Below, piece by piece: positions 38,869 to 47,384 of a stretch of 64,000 nucleotides of DNA. Origin of the DNA: Kineobactrum salinum (GTDB taxonomy: Bacteria > Pseudomonadota > Gammaproteobacteria > Pseudomonadales > Halieaceae); NCBI RefSeq assembly GCF_010669285.1, contig NZ_CP048711.1:4154001-4218000 (forward strand), read 5' to 3'. The first letter of the stretch is position 1. Every line of letters begins with the position of its first letter. Under the pieces are notes generated by a model, which was given only the letters and a program-made list of their open reading frames with translations, made no database searches and had not been told where the DNA came from. A program made the translations under genes and the position numbers.

Positions 38869-39351
38869 ATGGCAGAATTGACACACCTGGATGCAGCCGG
38901 GACTGCACGGATGGTGGATGTAGGCGACAAGGCAGTGAGCCAGCGCGAGGCGGTGGCCACGGCGCTGGTCGTGATGCAGCCGGAAACGTTCCGGCTGCTG
39001 CAGCAAGGTGCCCATGCCAAGGGCGATGTGCTGACGGTGGCGCGTATCGCCGGCATTCAGGCGGCCAAGAAATGTGGCGATCTGATCCCCCTGTGTCACT
39101 CGCTGATGTTGAGCAGTGTGGCGGTGGATTTTGAGCTTGATCCCGAGGCCAGCTGTGTGCGAATCCGGGCAGTGTGCCGGGTGATGAGCCAGACCGGGGT
39201 AGAGATGGAGGCGCTGACAGCGGCGTCGGTGGCGGCATTGACAATTTATGATATGTGCAAGGCGGTGGACCGCGGGATGGTGATCACTGATATCGCCCTG
39301 CAGCAGAAGCAGGGTGGCAAGTCCGGCCACTGGCAGCGTGGGAGCGAGTGA
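38869..39351 (+). CDS. moaC: Cyclic pyranopterin monophosphate synthase
   Basis: A 160-residue enzyme for the first stage of molybdenum cofactor synthesis, together with MoaA. Landmarks: [56 protein letters not shown], and the conserved KxGGKSG. ATG 38869 has GAGGAACC upstream. First of moaC-moaD-moaE; moaA is not in the window. Confidence 0.96.
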   Translation: MAELTHLDAAGTARMVDVGDKAVSQREAVATALVVMQPETFRLLQQGAHAKGDVLTVARIAGIQAAKKCGDLIPLCHSLMLSSVAVDFELDPEASCVRIRAVCRVMSQTGVEMEALTAASVAALTIYDMCKAVDRGMVITDIALQQKQGGKSGHWQRGSE

Positions 39352-39608
39352 TGTTGACACTGCAGTTGCGGTTCTTCGCCCGGGTTCGGGAAGAGCTGGA
39401 TTGTGCCGCGCTGGAACTCCCCTGGCAAGCTGAGCTGGCGACCCTGGATGAATTGCAGCACGCGCTGGCGCAGCGCGGTGAAGCCTGGCGCAGGGTGCTG
39501 GCGCAGGACAATCTGATCCGGGCCGTCAACCATACGGTGGCCGACGGCGACACGGCATTGCAACCGGGTGACGAGATTGCCTTCTATCCGCCGGTCACCG
39601 GAGGCTGA
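39351..39608 (+). CDS. moaD: Molybdopterin synthase sulfur-carrier subunit
   Basis: An 85-residue ubiquitin-like protein ending in Gly-Gly (PPVTGG), whose C-terminal thiocarboxylate donates sulfur to make molybdopterin. LQLRFFARVREEL at the N-terminus is typical. ATG 39351 shares a base with the moaC stop; GTG 39348 is an alternative. Works with MoaE just downstream. Confidence 0.93.
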   Translation: MLTLQLRFFARVREELDCAALELPWQAELATLDELQHALAQRGEAWRRVLAQDNLIRAVNHTVADGDTALQPGDEIAFYPPVTGG

Positions 39609-39612
39609 GGCA

Positions 39613-40068
39613 ATGACCGGGGCGCGTTTGCAGGCAGCCGTCCAGGCAGAACCTTTTGTGGCAGAGGCGTTACAGGCGGCGCTGCTGGAACCGGCGGCTG
39701 GCGCCGTGGTGACATTCACCGGCTATGTGCGCGCGGCCAGCGACGGCGCCGCAGTGACCGCGCTGGAACTGGAACATTACCCGGGCATGACCGAGCGCAG
39801 CCTGCTGTCCATCCTGCAGCAGGCCAGTTCGCGCTGGCCGTTGCTGGCGGCGACCGTGGTACACCGGGTGGGCTGGCTGCCGCTGGGTGAGCCCATTGTC
39901 TGGGTCGGCAGTTGTGCCAGCCATCGCGGTGACGCCTTTGCCGCCTGCGAATTTGTAATGGACTATCTCAAGACCGACGCACCGTTCTGGAAAAAGGAGC
40001 ACGGCCCGGACGGTGCCCGCTGGGTCGAGTCCCGGGCGACGGACGCGCAGCGCGCCCGGCGCTGGTGA
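39613..40068 (+). CDS. moaE: Molybdopterin synthase catalytic subunit
   Basis: A 151-residue large subunit of molybdopterin synthase. Landmarks: GAVVTFTGYVRAASDG, LELEHYPGMTE, HRVGWLPLGEPIVWVG, HRGDAFAACEFVMDYLKTDAPFWKKE with the catalytic Lys pair. Starts four bases after the moaD stop. Confidence 0.95.
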   Translation: MTGARLQAAVQAEPFVAEALQAALLEPAAGAVVTFTGYVRAASDGAAVTALELEHYPGMTERSLLSILQQASSRWPLLAATVVHRVGWLPLGEPIVWVGSCASHRGDAFAACEFVMDYLKTDAPFWKKEHGPDGARWVESRATDAQRARRW

Positions 40069-40153
40069 TTTACCCTGGACGGAGGAGGTGGCCACGACCG
40101 GCTTGGGGCAAACCGGGTGGAAACAGTTACGACACAAGCTATGGGGAACAAAC

Positions 40154-40630
40154 ATGGAGATAGATGGACGCGAACTGCGCAACGCCCTGGGGCAATTTAC
40201 CACCGGCGTGTGTCTCATCACGGCGGTAACGGATGCTGGCGAAGCGTTGGCATTGACGGCCAATTCCTTCACTTCGGTATCGCTGGAGCCGCCGCTGGTG
40301 CTGTGGAGCCTGCAGAACAATTCGGAAGTCTTCAGTGTCTTTGCGGGGGCGAAGCAGTTCGCAATCAATGTGCTGGCGGGCAAGCAGCAGGATCTGTCCT
40401 CGCGCTACGCCCGCAAAGGCGATCACGGGCTGGAGGCCGGGGAATTCACCATCGGTGAGTATGGCGTGCCACTGGTCAACGATGCGCTGGCGAGCTTTGA
40501 ATGCAGCCTCGAAGCTACCCACCCCGGTGGCGATCATGTGATTATCGTGGGCCGGGTCGAGGCGCTGCACCAGCGCTCCGAGGGTGAGCCCCTGGTGTTT
40601 TTCAGCGGTGCCTACCGGGCGCTGGCCTGA
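40154..40630 (+). CDS. Flavin reductase family protein
   Basis: A 158-residue FMN-binding split-barrel protein: LRNALGQFTTGVCLITAVTD, ALTANSFTSVSLEPPLVLWSL, KQFAINVLAG, and the C-terminal PLVFFSGAYRAL. These reduce free flavin with NAD(P)H, often for a partner monooxygenase; no partner is adjacent. ATG 40154 follows GGGGAAC. Possibly co-transcribed with the Nudix gene downstream. Confidence 0.88.
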   Translation: MEIDGRELRNALGQFTTGVCLITAVTDAGEALALTANSFTSVSLEPPLVLWSLQNNSEVFSVFAGAKQFAINVLAGKQQDLSSRYARKGDHGLEAGEFTIGEYGVPLVNDALASFECSLEATHPGGDHVIIVGRVEALHQRSEGEPLVFFSGAYRALA

Positions 40631-40665
40631 ATAAGCGCAATGGCGTGGTGGCAACGGACCAGACC

Positions 40666-41214
40666 ATGAAATTCTGTCCCAGTTGCGGCAGCGGACTCAA
40701 CTACCACGTACCGGCAGGTGATGATCGCCACCGTTTCGTGTGTACCGCGTGCGAGGAGATCCACTACGTCAATCCACGGGTGATCGTCGGCTGTGTGCCG
40801 ATCCATCAGGGCAGGGTACTGCTGTGCAAGCGGGCCATTGAGCCGCGCCTGGGCTACTGGACCTTGCCGGCAGGGTTCATGGAAAATGGTGAAACCAGTC
40901 TGCAGGGCGCGGCCCGCGAAACCTGGGAAGAGGCCCGTGCCAGGGTCACCGACATGCAGTTGTACCGGATCTTTGATGTACCCCACATCAGCCAGGTACA
41001 CATGTTCTACCGCTGTCAGGTGCAGGATGGTGCCTACGGGGTGGGCCCCGAAAGCTCGGCTTCAGGGTTCTACGCGGAAACGGAGATTCCCTGGGACGAA
41101 ATTGCGTTTCCGGTGATTCGGGAAACCCTGCAGGAATATTTTGCCGATGCCTTGAGCGGCCAGTTTCCGGTCCGGGTTTCGGTCATCGACCGCCGCCTGC
41201 GCTCCACAGCGTGA
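40666..41214 (+). CDS. Nudix hydrolase with N-terminal zinc ribbon
   Basis: A 182-residue hydrolase. The first residues hold a four-cysteine zinc ribbon (FCPSCGSG and VCTACEE), followed by NPRVIVGCVPIHQGRVLLCKR and the Nudix box GFMENGETSLQGAARETWEEA, in which the late Gly is replaced by Arg. Related proteins hydrolyse ADP-ribose or NADH. ATG 40666 is preferred because the ribbon starts directly after it; GTG 40645 is possible. Confidence 0.88.
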   Translation: MKFCPSCGSGLNYHVPAGDDRHRFVCTACEEIHYVNPRVIVGCVPIHQGRVLLCKRAIEPRLGYWTLPAGFMENGETSLQGAARETWEEARARVTDMQLYRIFDVPHISQVHMFYRCQVQDGAYGVGPESSASGFYAETEIPWDEIAFPVIRETLQEYFADALSGQFPVRVSVIDRRLRSTA

Positions 41215-41262
41215 TCAGTCACGGTCTGCGCTGCAGGCATGCACCTACAAGGAGAACAAGCT

Positions 41263-41739
41263 ATGGCATTTCCCAAAACCGGTAATCTGGCGCCGGCGTT
41301 TTCCCTTCCGGACCAGGACGGCAACCAGGTCAGCCTGAAGCAATTCCGGGACCAGAAGAATGTGGTGCTGTATTTTTATCCCAAGGCGATGACACCCGGT
41401 TGCACGGTGCAGGCCTGCGGGATTCGCGACAGTAAGCGGGCGCTGGCGAAACTGGATACTGTGGTGCTGGGCGTGAGCCCCGACCCGGTGGCGCGGCTGG
41501 GCAAGTTCATCGACAAGCATGATCTCAATTTCACGCTGTTGTCCGACGAAGATCATGCAGTGGCCGAGAAATACGGGGCCTGGGGCCTGAAAAAGTTCAT
41601 GGGCCGGGAGTTCATGGGCATCCTGAGGACGAGCTTCATCATCGGCAAGGACGGACGCCTCAAGTACGTGATGGGCAAAGTTGCGACCAAGAGTCATCAC
41701 GACGACGTGCTGGCCCTGATCAAAGAGCTGGGGCTGTGA
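41263..41739 (+). CDS. bcp: Bcp-type thiol peroxidase (peroxiredoxin)
   Basis: A 158-residue peroxiredoxin that reduces hydroperoxides with thioredoxin. The active site is YPKAMTPGCTVQACGIRD, with peroxidatic and resolving cysteines five residues apart, as in atypical two-Cys Bcp/PrxQ. AAGGAG precedes ATG 41263. Stand-alone on its strand. Confidence 0.93.
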   Translation: MAFPKTGNLAPAFSLPDQDGNQVSLKQFRDQKNVVLYFYPKAMTPGCTVQACGIRDSKRALAKLDTVVLGVSPDPVARLGKFIDKHDLNFTLLSDEDHAVAEKYGAWGLKKFMGREFMGILRTSFIIGKDGRLKYVMGKVATKSHHDDVLALIKELGL

Positions 41740-41834
41740 AATGATTCTGACTGTGGTCCAGCGGTCAATCAAAAGTCGCTGGCCGCAGCCGGTCGCCTTC
41801 GCGGCGACGAACTGATCGCGGTGGGTCGTGCGGG

Positions 41835-42947
41835 TCAGGGCTGCACGAACTCGGTCACCTCGAGACTGAAGCCCGACAACGCGTTGAAACGCACCGGTGC
41901 CGACAGCAGCCGCATCTTGCCCACCCCCAGCCGTTTCAGTATCTGGGAGCCGGTGCCGATGACGCGATAATTGCCGACACCGTCGGTGCTGCTGCCGGTG
42001 ACGCTGGGTGTTTCCGGGAACTGGATGACCTCCGCCAGCGCCAGCTCGGTGCTCACGGGTTGGCCGATCAGGACCAGTACACCAGCACCCTCGTCGGCGA
42101 TGCGCTGCAGCGCACGGCGGAAGGACCAGCCCGGACCGTCGCTGGCGATCAGTGTACCCAGCACATCGCGCAACATGTTCAGGGTCTGTACCCGGACCAG
42201 CGTGGCCCGCTGTTCTTCAATCTGGCCCAGCGTCAGCGCGTAGTGCAGGGTGTCGTCTATCAGGTCGGCAAAGGTATGCAACTGGAATTCACCGAACTCG
42301 GTAAGCACCGGCTTGCTGTCGCGCAGTTCCACTGATTGCTCGTGCAGGGAGCGGTATTCGATCAGATCGGCGATGGTACCCATGTGCAGGCCGTGGCGGG
42401 CGGCAAACTCTTCCAGCTGTGGCCGCCGGGCCATGGTGCCATCCTCGTTCATGATCTCGACGATCAACGCCGCCGGCTCGAAGCCCGCCATGCGCGCCAG
42501 GTCGACCCCGGCCTCGGTGTGACCGGCGCGGCGAAGCACCCCACCGGGCTTGGCCACCAGCGGGAAGATATGGCCGGGCTGGCTGATGTCCGCCGGTTTG
42601 GCATTGGCCGCCACCGCGGTCCGTACCGTGTGGGCCCGCTGCACCGAACTGATGCCGGGCCCCTTGCGTTCGGCGGCGTCGATGGAGACCGTGAAATTGG
42701 TCTCGTGCTGCGAGCGGTTGTCGCGCACCATCAGTGGCAGCTGCAGCTGGCGGGCACGCTGCTCGGTAATGGGCATGCAGATCAGCCCGCAGGCTTCGCC
42801 AGAGAAGAAAGTGATGATTTCCGGGGTGACCGCCTCCGCCGCTACGATCAAATCGCCCTCGTTTTCCCGGTCCTCGTCATCCATCAGAATGACCATCTTA
42901 CCGGCGCGGATCGCGTCCAGGATGTCGGGGATACTGCTCAATGCCAT
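41835..42947 (-). CDS. ribB: 3,4-dihydroxy-2-butanone-4-phosphate synthase fused to degenerate GTP cyclohydrolase II domain
   Basis: A 370-residue riboflavin-pathway protein. The N-terminal RibB domain is intact: ILMDDEDRENEGDLIVAAE (21-39), GEACGLICMPI, and HTEAGVDLARMAGF. The C-terminal region (about 205-370) follows the GTP cyclohydrolase II fold but lacks the zinc-binding cysteines and has RVQTLNMLRDVLGT where active RibA has a CxxGDxFGS-type core. It probably keeps only DHBP synthase activity, as described for other RibB-RibA-like fusions. Confidence 0.9.
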   Translation of the reverse strand: MALSSIPDILDAIRAGKMVILMDDEDRENEGDLIVAAEAVTPEIITFFSGEACGLICMPITEQRARQLQLPLMVRDNRSQHETNFTVSIDAAERKGPGISSVQRAHTVRTAVAANAKPADISQPGHIFPLVAKPGGVLRRAGHTEAGVDLARMAGFEPAALIVEIMNEDGTMARRPQLEEFAARHGLHMGTIADLIEYRSLHEQSVELRDSKPVLTEFGEFQLHTFADLIDDTLHYALTLGQIEEQRATLVRVQTLNMLRDVLGTLIASDGPGWSFRRALQRIADEGAGVLVLIGQPVSTELALAEVIQFPETPSVTGSSTDGVGNYRVIGTGSQILKRLGVGKMRLLSAPVRFNALSGFSLEVTEFVQP

Positions 42948-43001
42948 GGGGCTGCCTCGGGGCCAGCGGGCCGCAGCCCACTGGTGGGAATGGTCAGATC
43001 G

Positions 43002-44183
43002 TCAGATCAGTTCGATGGCCACCGCAGTGGCTTCGCCACCGCCGATACACAGGGCCGCGACGCCGCGCTTTTTCCCGTATTTTTGCAATGCATACATCAG
43101 GCTGACGATGATGCGGGAGCCGGTGGAGCCGATCGGGTGACCCTGGGCGCAGGCGCCGCCATGAACGTTGACCTTGGCGTGGTCCAGGCCCAGGTCCTGC
43201 ATCGCCAACATGGTGACCATCGCAAAGGCTTCATTGATTTCGAACAAATCGACATCGGCCGCGCTCCAGCCGGTTTTGGCAAACAGCTTCTGCACTGCGC
43301 CTATCGGCGCAATGGTGAATTCCGAGGGATGCTGGCTGTGGCGGGCGTGCGCCACGATCCGTGCCATCGGCTGCAGGCCGCGCTGCTCGGCCGTTGCGGC
43401 GCTCATCAGCACCAGCGCGCTGGCGCCATCGGAGATGGAGCTGCTGTTGGCAGCGGTGATGCTGCCGTCGGGAGTGAAGGCGGGGCGCAGGTTGGGGATC
43501 TTCTCGACCGCGGCCTTGTGCGGCTGTTCGTCGTCGCTGACCACGGTTTCCCCCTTGCGGGTGGCCACGGTGACCGGTGCCGTTTCGGCGTTCAGCGAGC
43601 CGTCCTCGATGGCCTGCTTGGCGCGGCTCAGCGACTCCAGTGCGAAGGCATCCATCTGCTCCCGGCTCAGACCGCGCGCATCGGCGGTTTCCTGGGCAAA
43701 ACTGCCCATCGCCCGGCCGCTGTCAGCATCCTCCAGGCCATCGAGGAACATGTGATCCATCATCCTGACGTGGCCACTGCGCACACCACTGCGGGCTCCG
43801 GGCAACAGGTGCGGCGCATTGCTCATGCTCTCCATGCCGCCGCTGACCACGATCTCGTTGGTGCCGGCGACAATGCTGTCATAGCCGAAGATGGTGGCCT
43901 GCATGCCGCTGCCACACAGTTTGTTCAGGGTCACGGCCCCGGCCGCGTCGGGAATGCCTGCGCCGCGGGCCGCCTGGCGCGCGGGGCCCTGTTTCAGGCC
44001 CGCCGGCAGTACGCAGCCCATGAAAATCTCGTTGACATCGGCCGCCGCGACCCCGCTGCGCTCCAGCGCGGCGGCGATGGCAGTGCTGCCCAGCTGCGGC
44101 GCGGTCACGGCGGACAGACTGCCCTGCAGCCCGCCCATCGGAGTGCGGGCGCCATTGACGATGACTACAGATTCTTTGTTCAT
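43002..44183 (-). CDS. Thiolase (acetyl-CoA C-acyltransferase)
   Basis: A 393-residue thiolase. The nucleophile Cys90 lies in LNKLCGSGMQA, the His in GGACAQGHPIGSTGSR, and the second Cys in LCIGGGEATAVAIE; NEAFA is also present. It could work in fatty-acid breakdown or acetoacetyl-CoA formation. A GlxA/AraC-type regulator follows upstream on the same strand, separated by 118 bp. Confidence 0.95.
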   Translation of the reverse strand: MNKESVVIVNGARTPMGGLQGSLSAVTAPQLGSTAIAAALERSGVAAADVNEIFMGCVLPAGLKQGPARQAARGAGIPDAAGAVTLNKLCGSGMQATIFGYDSIVAGTNEIVVSGGMESMSNAPHLLPGARSGVRSGHVRMMDHMFLDGLEDADSGRAMGSFAQETADARGLSREQMDAFALESLSRAKQAIEDGSLNAETAPVTVATRKGETVVSDDEQPHKAAVEKIPNLRPAFTPDGSITAANSSSISDGASALVLMSAATAEQRGLQPMARIVAHARHSQHPSEFTIAPIGAVQKLFAKTGWSAADVDLFEINEAFAMVTMLAMQDLGLDHAKVNVHGGACAQGHPIGSTGSRIIVSLMYALQKYGKKRGVAALCIGGGEATAVAIELI

Positions 44184-44301
44184 TGCGGGTCTCCGATCGT
44201 GCGATTCAGCCTCGTGAGGCCGCCGGGACGGCGGGCTCCGGAAAATGGGCGCCCATTAAGCCATAGTCATGATTGTGACTCAAGCTGGCGCGGCTCTGGA
44301 C

Positions 44302-45306
44302 TCAATGGGAGGTATCTGCCTGCTGGGGGTCAAACAGCTTGCCGCGCACGGCCGCGCGGTACTTCATCGGCGTCATGCCGTTGAGCCGCCGGAACAGGCG
44401 TGAAAAGTAACTGGCGTCCTGCAGGCCCAGCTGCCAGGCCACTTCACTGATGCTGAGGTTGCTGCGCCGCAGCAGTTCCCGGGCACTGTTGATACGCAGG
44501 GTGTTGAGGTAGTGCTGGGGCGTCATCCCGGTGGCCTGGCGAAAACGCCGGTTCAGGCTGCGGGCGCTAATGCCCAGCGCCGGCGCCATGGCAGCGAGGC
44601 TGACCGGGTGTCCCACGTGAGTCTGGAGCCACTGCTGGGCCTGCAGGACGGTCTCGTCGTGGTGGGCCGCGCGCGGCTGGTCCTGCCAGGCAGCGGAACG
44701 AAAGGGCTGGCGGATTTCGGGCGAGAACTGGTGTTCGATGGCGCGGGCAATCCGGCTGCCGAACCAGCCCTCGACGATGTGCACGGTGAGATCGGCGATG
44801 GAGTTGACGCTGCCGACACAATAGATGTTGTCGCTCTGGGTGATCAGGTGACGGGTCTTCAGCTTGACCTGCGGGTAGCGCCGGGCAAAGTGTTCAAAGT
44901 AGTTCCAGTGGGTGGTGGCGGGGCGCCCATCCAGCAGGCCTGCCTCGGCCAGCAGGCAGCTGGCGGTGCCGACGCTGCAGATACGGGTGCCGGCAGCGGC
45001 GATGCTGCGCAATGTCCCCAACCAGTCCCGGCACTCGCCCAGCGTGGCGGCCGGATTGCGCCAGATCGCGGGCAGCAGCAGCAAATCCAGCGGCGGCAGC
45101 GCATCCCGCGCCACGGTGGTATGCAGGGTGAGGCCGCTGGCCAGCGTCAGCGGCCCGCAGCCAGGACCGGCCAGCACGAAGCTGGCCTGGGCCGCATGCC
45201 GGTTCTCGCCCCTTGCCATCTGACTCGCCGCCCGCAGGATTTCCATGGGCAGCGTCAGGCTGGTGGCGAGAGCATCCGGGTAAACCAGGGCGGCGGCTGT
45301 GTACAT
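44302..45306 (-). CDS. GlxA-family AraC-type transcriptional regulator
   Basis: A 334-residue regulator with an N-terminal DJ-1/PfpI-like domain (AAALVYPDALATSLTLPMEIL, ICSVGTASCLLAEAGLLDG) and a C-terminal AraC DNA-binding domain with two helix-turn-helix units (VSLAAMAPALGISARSLNRRF; NLSISEVAWQLGLQDASYFSR). ATG 45306 is chosen because AGGAG lies eight bases upstream; the frame is open to 45384. It is divergent from the ketoacyl synthase gene and may regulate it. Ligand unknown. Confidence 0.9.
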   Translation of the reverse strand: MYTAAALVYPDALATSLTLPMEILRAASQMARGENRHAAQASFVLAGPGCGPLTLASGLTLHTTVARDALPPLDLLLLPAIWRNPAATLGECRDWLGTLRSIAAAGTRICSVGTASCLLAEAGLLDGRPATTHWNYFEHFARRYPQVKLKTRHLITQSDNIYCVGSVNSIADLTVHIVEGWFGSRIARAIEHQFSPEIRQPFRSAAWQDQPRAAHHDETVLQAQQWLQTHVGHPVSLAAMAPALGISARSLNRRFRQATGMTPQHYLNTLRINSARELLRRSNLSISEVAWQLGLQDASYFSRLFRRLNGMTPMKYRAAVRGKLFDPQQADTSH

Positions 45307-45357
45307 GAGGCGGCTCCTGTCGCTATCGGGCAAAAATACCATATAAAGTGGCGAAAA

Positions 45358-45404
45358 TGGCATATTTAAATTGTCGCTATCCACCTACACTGGTTGCCAT
45401 ATTT
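45358..45404. promoter_or_regulatory. Paired TGSCATATTT motifs in divergent regulatory region
   Basis: TGGCATATTT (45358-45367) and TGCCATATTT (45395-45404) are direct near-copies 37 bp apart, between the AraC-type regulator and the ketoacyl synthase gene. They could be half-sites for the adjacent regulator. This is inference from position and repetition. Confidence 0.35.
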
Positions 45405-45430
45405 CGTTCATCTTTCAGAGGGTATTTTTG

Positions 45431-47290
45431 ATGGCTCAGCAGCGGTTGCCGGTTATTGTGGGTTTTGGCGGCGTTAACAGCGCCGGTCGGGCATCCGGCC
45501 ACCATGCCTACAAGCGGCTGGTTCACGAGGCCCTGCCCACGGCAGAGCGCCGGCGGACCCTGGCGGCGCTGGCGCGGCTGATGGGGTTGGCGGATACGGC
45601 AGACAGCGAGCGCTTTATCCTGGACCACAGCCTGATCAGGCGGGTAGAGCGCAACCATTTTGATGTGGATGCCGTGCCCTGGAACCAGCGCCTGGGGCTG
45701 CAGGGCGAGCCGGCGCCGTTGAGCTTTGCAATGCGGCGCCAGCAACTGCCCGCCACCGTGCCCCCGGGCTGGTCCGTCTCGCCGTTGTCAGCGACCCATG
45801 TCGCGGTGCAGGTGGAGGGGACGATGGACCTGTTGCTGCCGGTCACCCGCGAATTCGAGGTCAAGGCGGCGGGCCAGCTGCCCACAGGATTTGACCCGGG
45901 TACCCTGTACCAGTCCCGCAATCATCCGCGTGGGCTGCAAATGATGGTTTACGCGGCCTCCGATGCGCTCGGCAGCCTGGGGCTGGAATGGGAGCATATC
46001 CAGCAGCGGGTGGCCGCCGACCAGATCAGCGTCTACGCGGGCAGTGCGATGGGCCAGCTGGACAATGCCGGCGGTGGAGGGATGATGAAGGCGCGCTACA
46101 ACGGTCAGCGGGTAACCTCCAAGTTCTGTCCGTTGTCCATGGCTGAAATGCCGGCGGACTTCGTCAACGCCTATGTACTGGGTAGTCTGGGCGCAACCGG
46201 CGCTTCCCTGGGGGCCTGCGCCTCTTTTCTCTACAACCTGCGCCACGGGATCGAGGATATCCGCAGTGGCCGCGCCCGGGTTGCGTTCATCGGGGCATCG
46301 GAGGCGCCGGTGAACCCGGAAGTCATGGAGGGCTACAGCGCGATGGGCGCGCTGGCCTCGGACAAGGAGCTGCGGGAACTGGATGGGTTGCCGCCGGGCA
46401 CCAGCCCTGATCACCGCCGGGCCTGCCGGCCCTTCGCGGAAAATTGCGGTTTTACCATTGCCGAGTCGGCCCAGATGGTAGTGCTGTTCGACGACGCGCT
46501 GGCGCTGGAGCTGGGTGCCACCGTGTTCGGCGCCGCCACGGACGTGTTCGTCAACGCCGACGGCTACAAGAAATCGATTTCCGGCCCCGGGGTGGGCAAC
46601 TACATCACCATGGCGAAGGCGGTGGCCGCGGCGCGGGCAATGCTGGGCGAACGCGCGGTTCGGGAGGGCGGATTGGTGCAGGCTCACGGCACCGGCACAC
46701 CGCAGAACAGGGTCACCGAATCGCAGATTCTCTCCGCCACGGCAGGAGCCTTTGGCATCGAGCAGTGGCCGGTGGCGGCGTTGAAGTGCTATCTGGGCCA
46801 CTCCCTGGGCGCTGCCTCCGGTGATCAGCTCACCGCCACGCTGGGTACCTGGGCGCACGGCATTATCCCGGGAATCACCACGATTGATACGCTGGCGGAG
46901 GATGTCTGTCAGCAGAACCTGGCCTTTGCCACGGCGCACCGGGAGGTGGAGCCGGCAGCCCAGCGCTACGCGATCATCAACTCCAAGGGCTTCGGCGGCA
47001 ATAATGCCTCCGCCACGATGCTGAGCCCGGCAGTGACCGGAAAAATGTTGCAGGCGCGCTACTCCCGGCAGGAATGGCAGCAGTGGCAGCGAGCCAACGA
47101 AGCGGTGCGCGAGAGGCAGCGGGACTACGACGAGGCGATGACCGCCGGCACGATCGCGCCCACCTACCGCTTTGATCACGGTGTGTTGGGGGACGGCGAT
47201 GTCAGCATTGCTGAGCATGAGATGCAGGTCGGGGACTACCGGATCGGGCTTGATCTCGCCAATCCCTACGGCGACATGAGCGGCGACTGA
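45431..47290 (+). CDS. Beta-ketoacyl synthase family protein
   Basis: A 619-residue thiolase-fold condensing enzyme. Catalytic Cys263 lies in LGACASFLYNL, the two histidines in QAHGTGTPQN and YLGHSLGAASGDQ, giving the C-H-H triad of elongating KAS enzymes. It is about 200 residues longer than FabF, mostly in an N-terminal extension (VIVGFGGVNSAGRASGHHAYKRL) and a C-terminal tail. ATG 45431 fits with GAGGG upstream. Role in fatty-acid or polyketide-like synthesis is not specified; no carrier protein or acyltransferase is adjacent. Confidence 0.9.
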   Translation: MAQQRLPVIVGFGGVNSAGRASGHHAYKRLVHEALPTAERRRTLAALARLMGLADTADSERFILDHSLIRRVERNHFDVDAVPWNQRLGLQGEPAPLSFAMRRQQLPATVPPGWSVSPLSATHVAVQVEGTMDLLLPVTREFEVKAAGQLPTGFDPGTLYQSRNHPRGLQMMVYAASDALGSLGLEWEHIQQRVAADQISVYAGSAMGQLDNAGGGGMMKARYNGQRVTSKFCPLSMAEMPADFVNAYVLGSLGATGASLGACASFLYNLRHGIEDIRSGRARVAFIGASEAPVNPEVMEGYSAMGALASDKELRELDGLPPGTSPDHRRACRPFAENCGFTIAESAQMVVLFDDALALELGATVFGAATDVFVNADGYKKSISGPGVGNYITMAKAVAAARAMLGERAVREGGLVQAHGTGTPQNRVTESQILSATAGAFGIEQWPVAALKCYLGHSLGAASGDQLTATLGTWAHGIIPGITTIDTLAEDVCQQNLAFATAHREVEPAAQRYAIINSKGFGGNNASATMLSPAVTGKMLQARYSRQEWQQWQRANEAVRERQRDYDEAMTAGTIAPTYRFDHGVLGDGDVSIAEHEMQVGDYRIGLDLANPYGDMSGD

Positions 47291-47342
47291 ATGCTTCGGG
47301 GACTACCGCCAGCCTGGCACCGTGGCACAAAACGGCGTCATA

Positions 47343-47372
47343 AAAAAAGGCAGCCCGGAGGCTGCCTTTTTT
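47343..47372. terminator. Bidirectional rho-independent terminator
   Basis: AAAAAAGGCAGCC (47343-47355), loop CGGA, GGCTGCCTTTTTT (47360-47372). A-run before and T-run after the stem make it work in both directions, between the convergent ketoacyl synthase and TonB receptor genes. Confidence 0.92.
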
Positions 47373-47384
47373 GTCCCGGAAAAA

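Noticed and set aside
42948-43001. FMN riboswitch before ribB
   Set aside because: The gap is only 54 bp, too short for the aptamer.
42336-44384. 682-codon open frame on the plus strand
   Set aside because: Antisense to ribB and thiolase genes; no domain and shadow-type composition.
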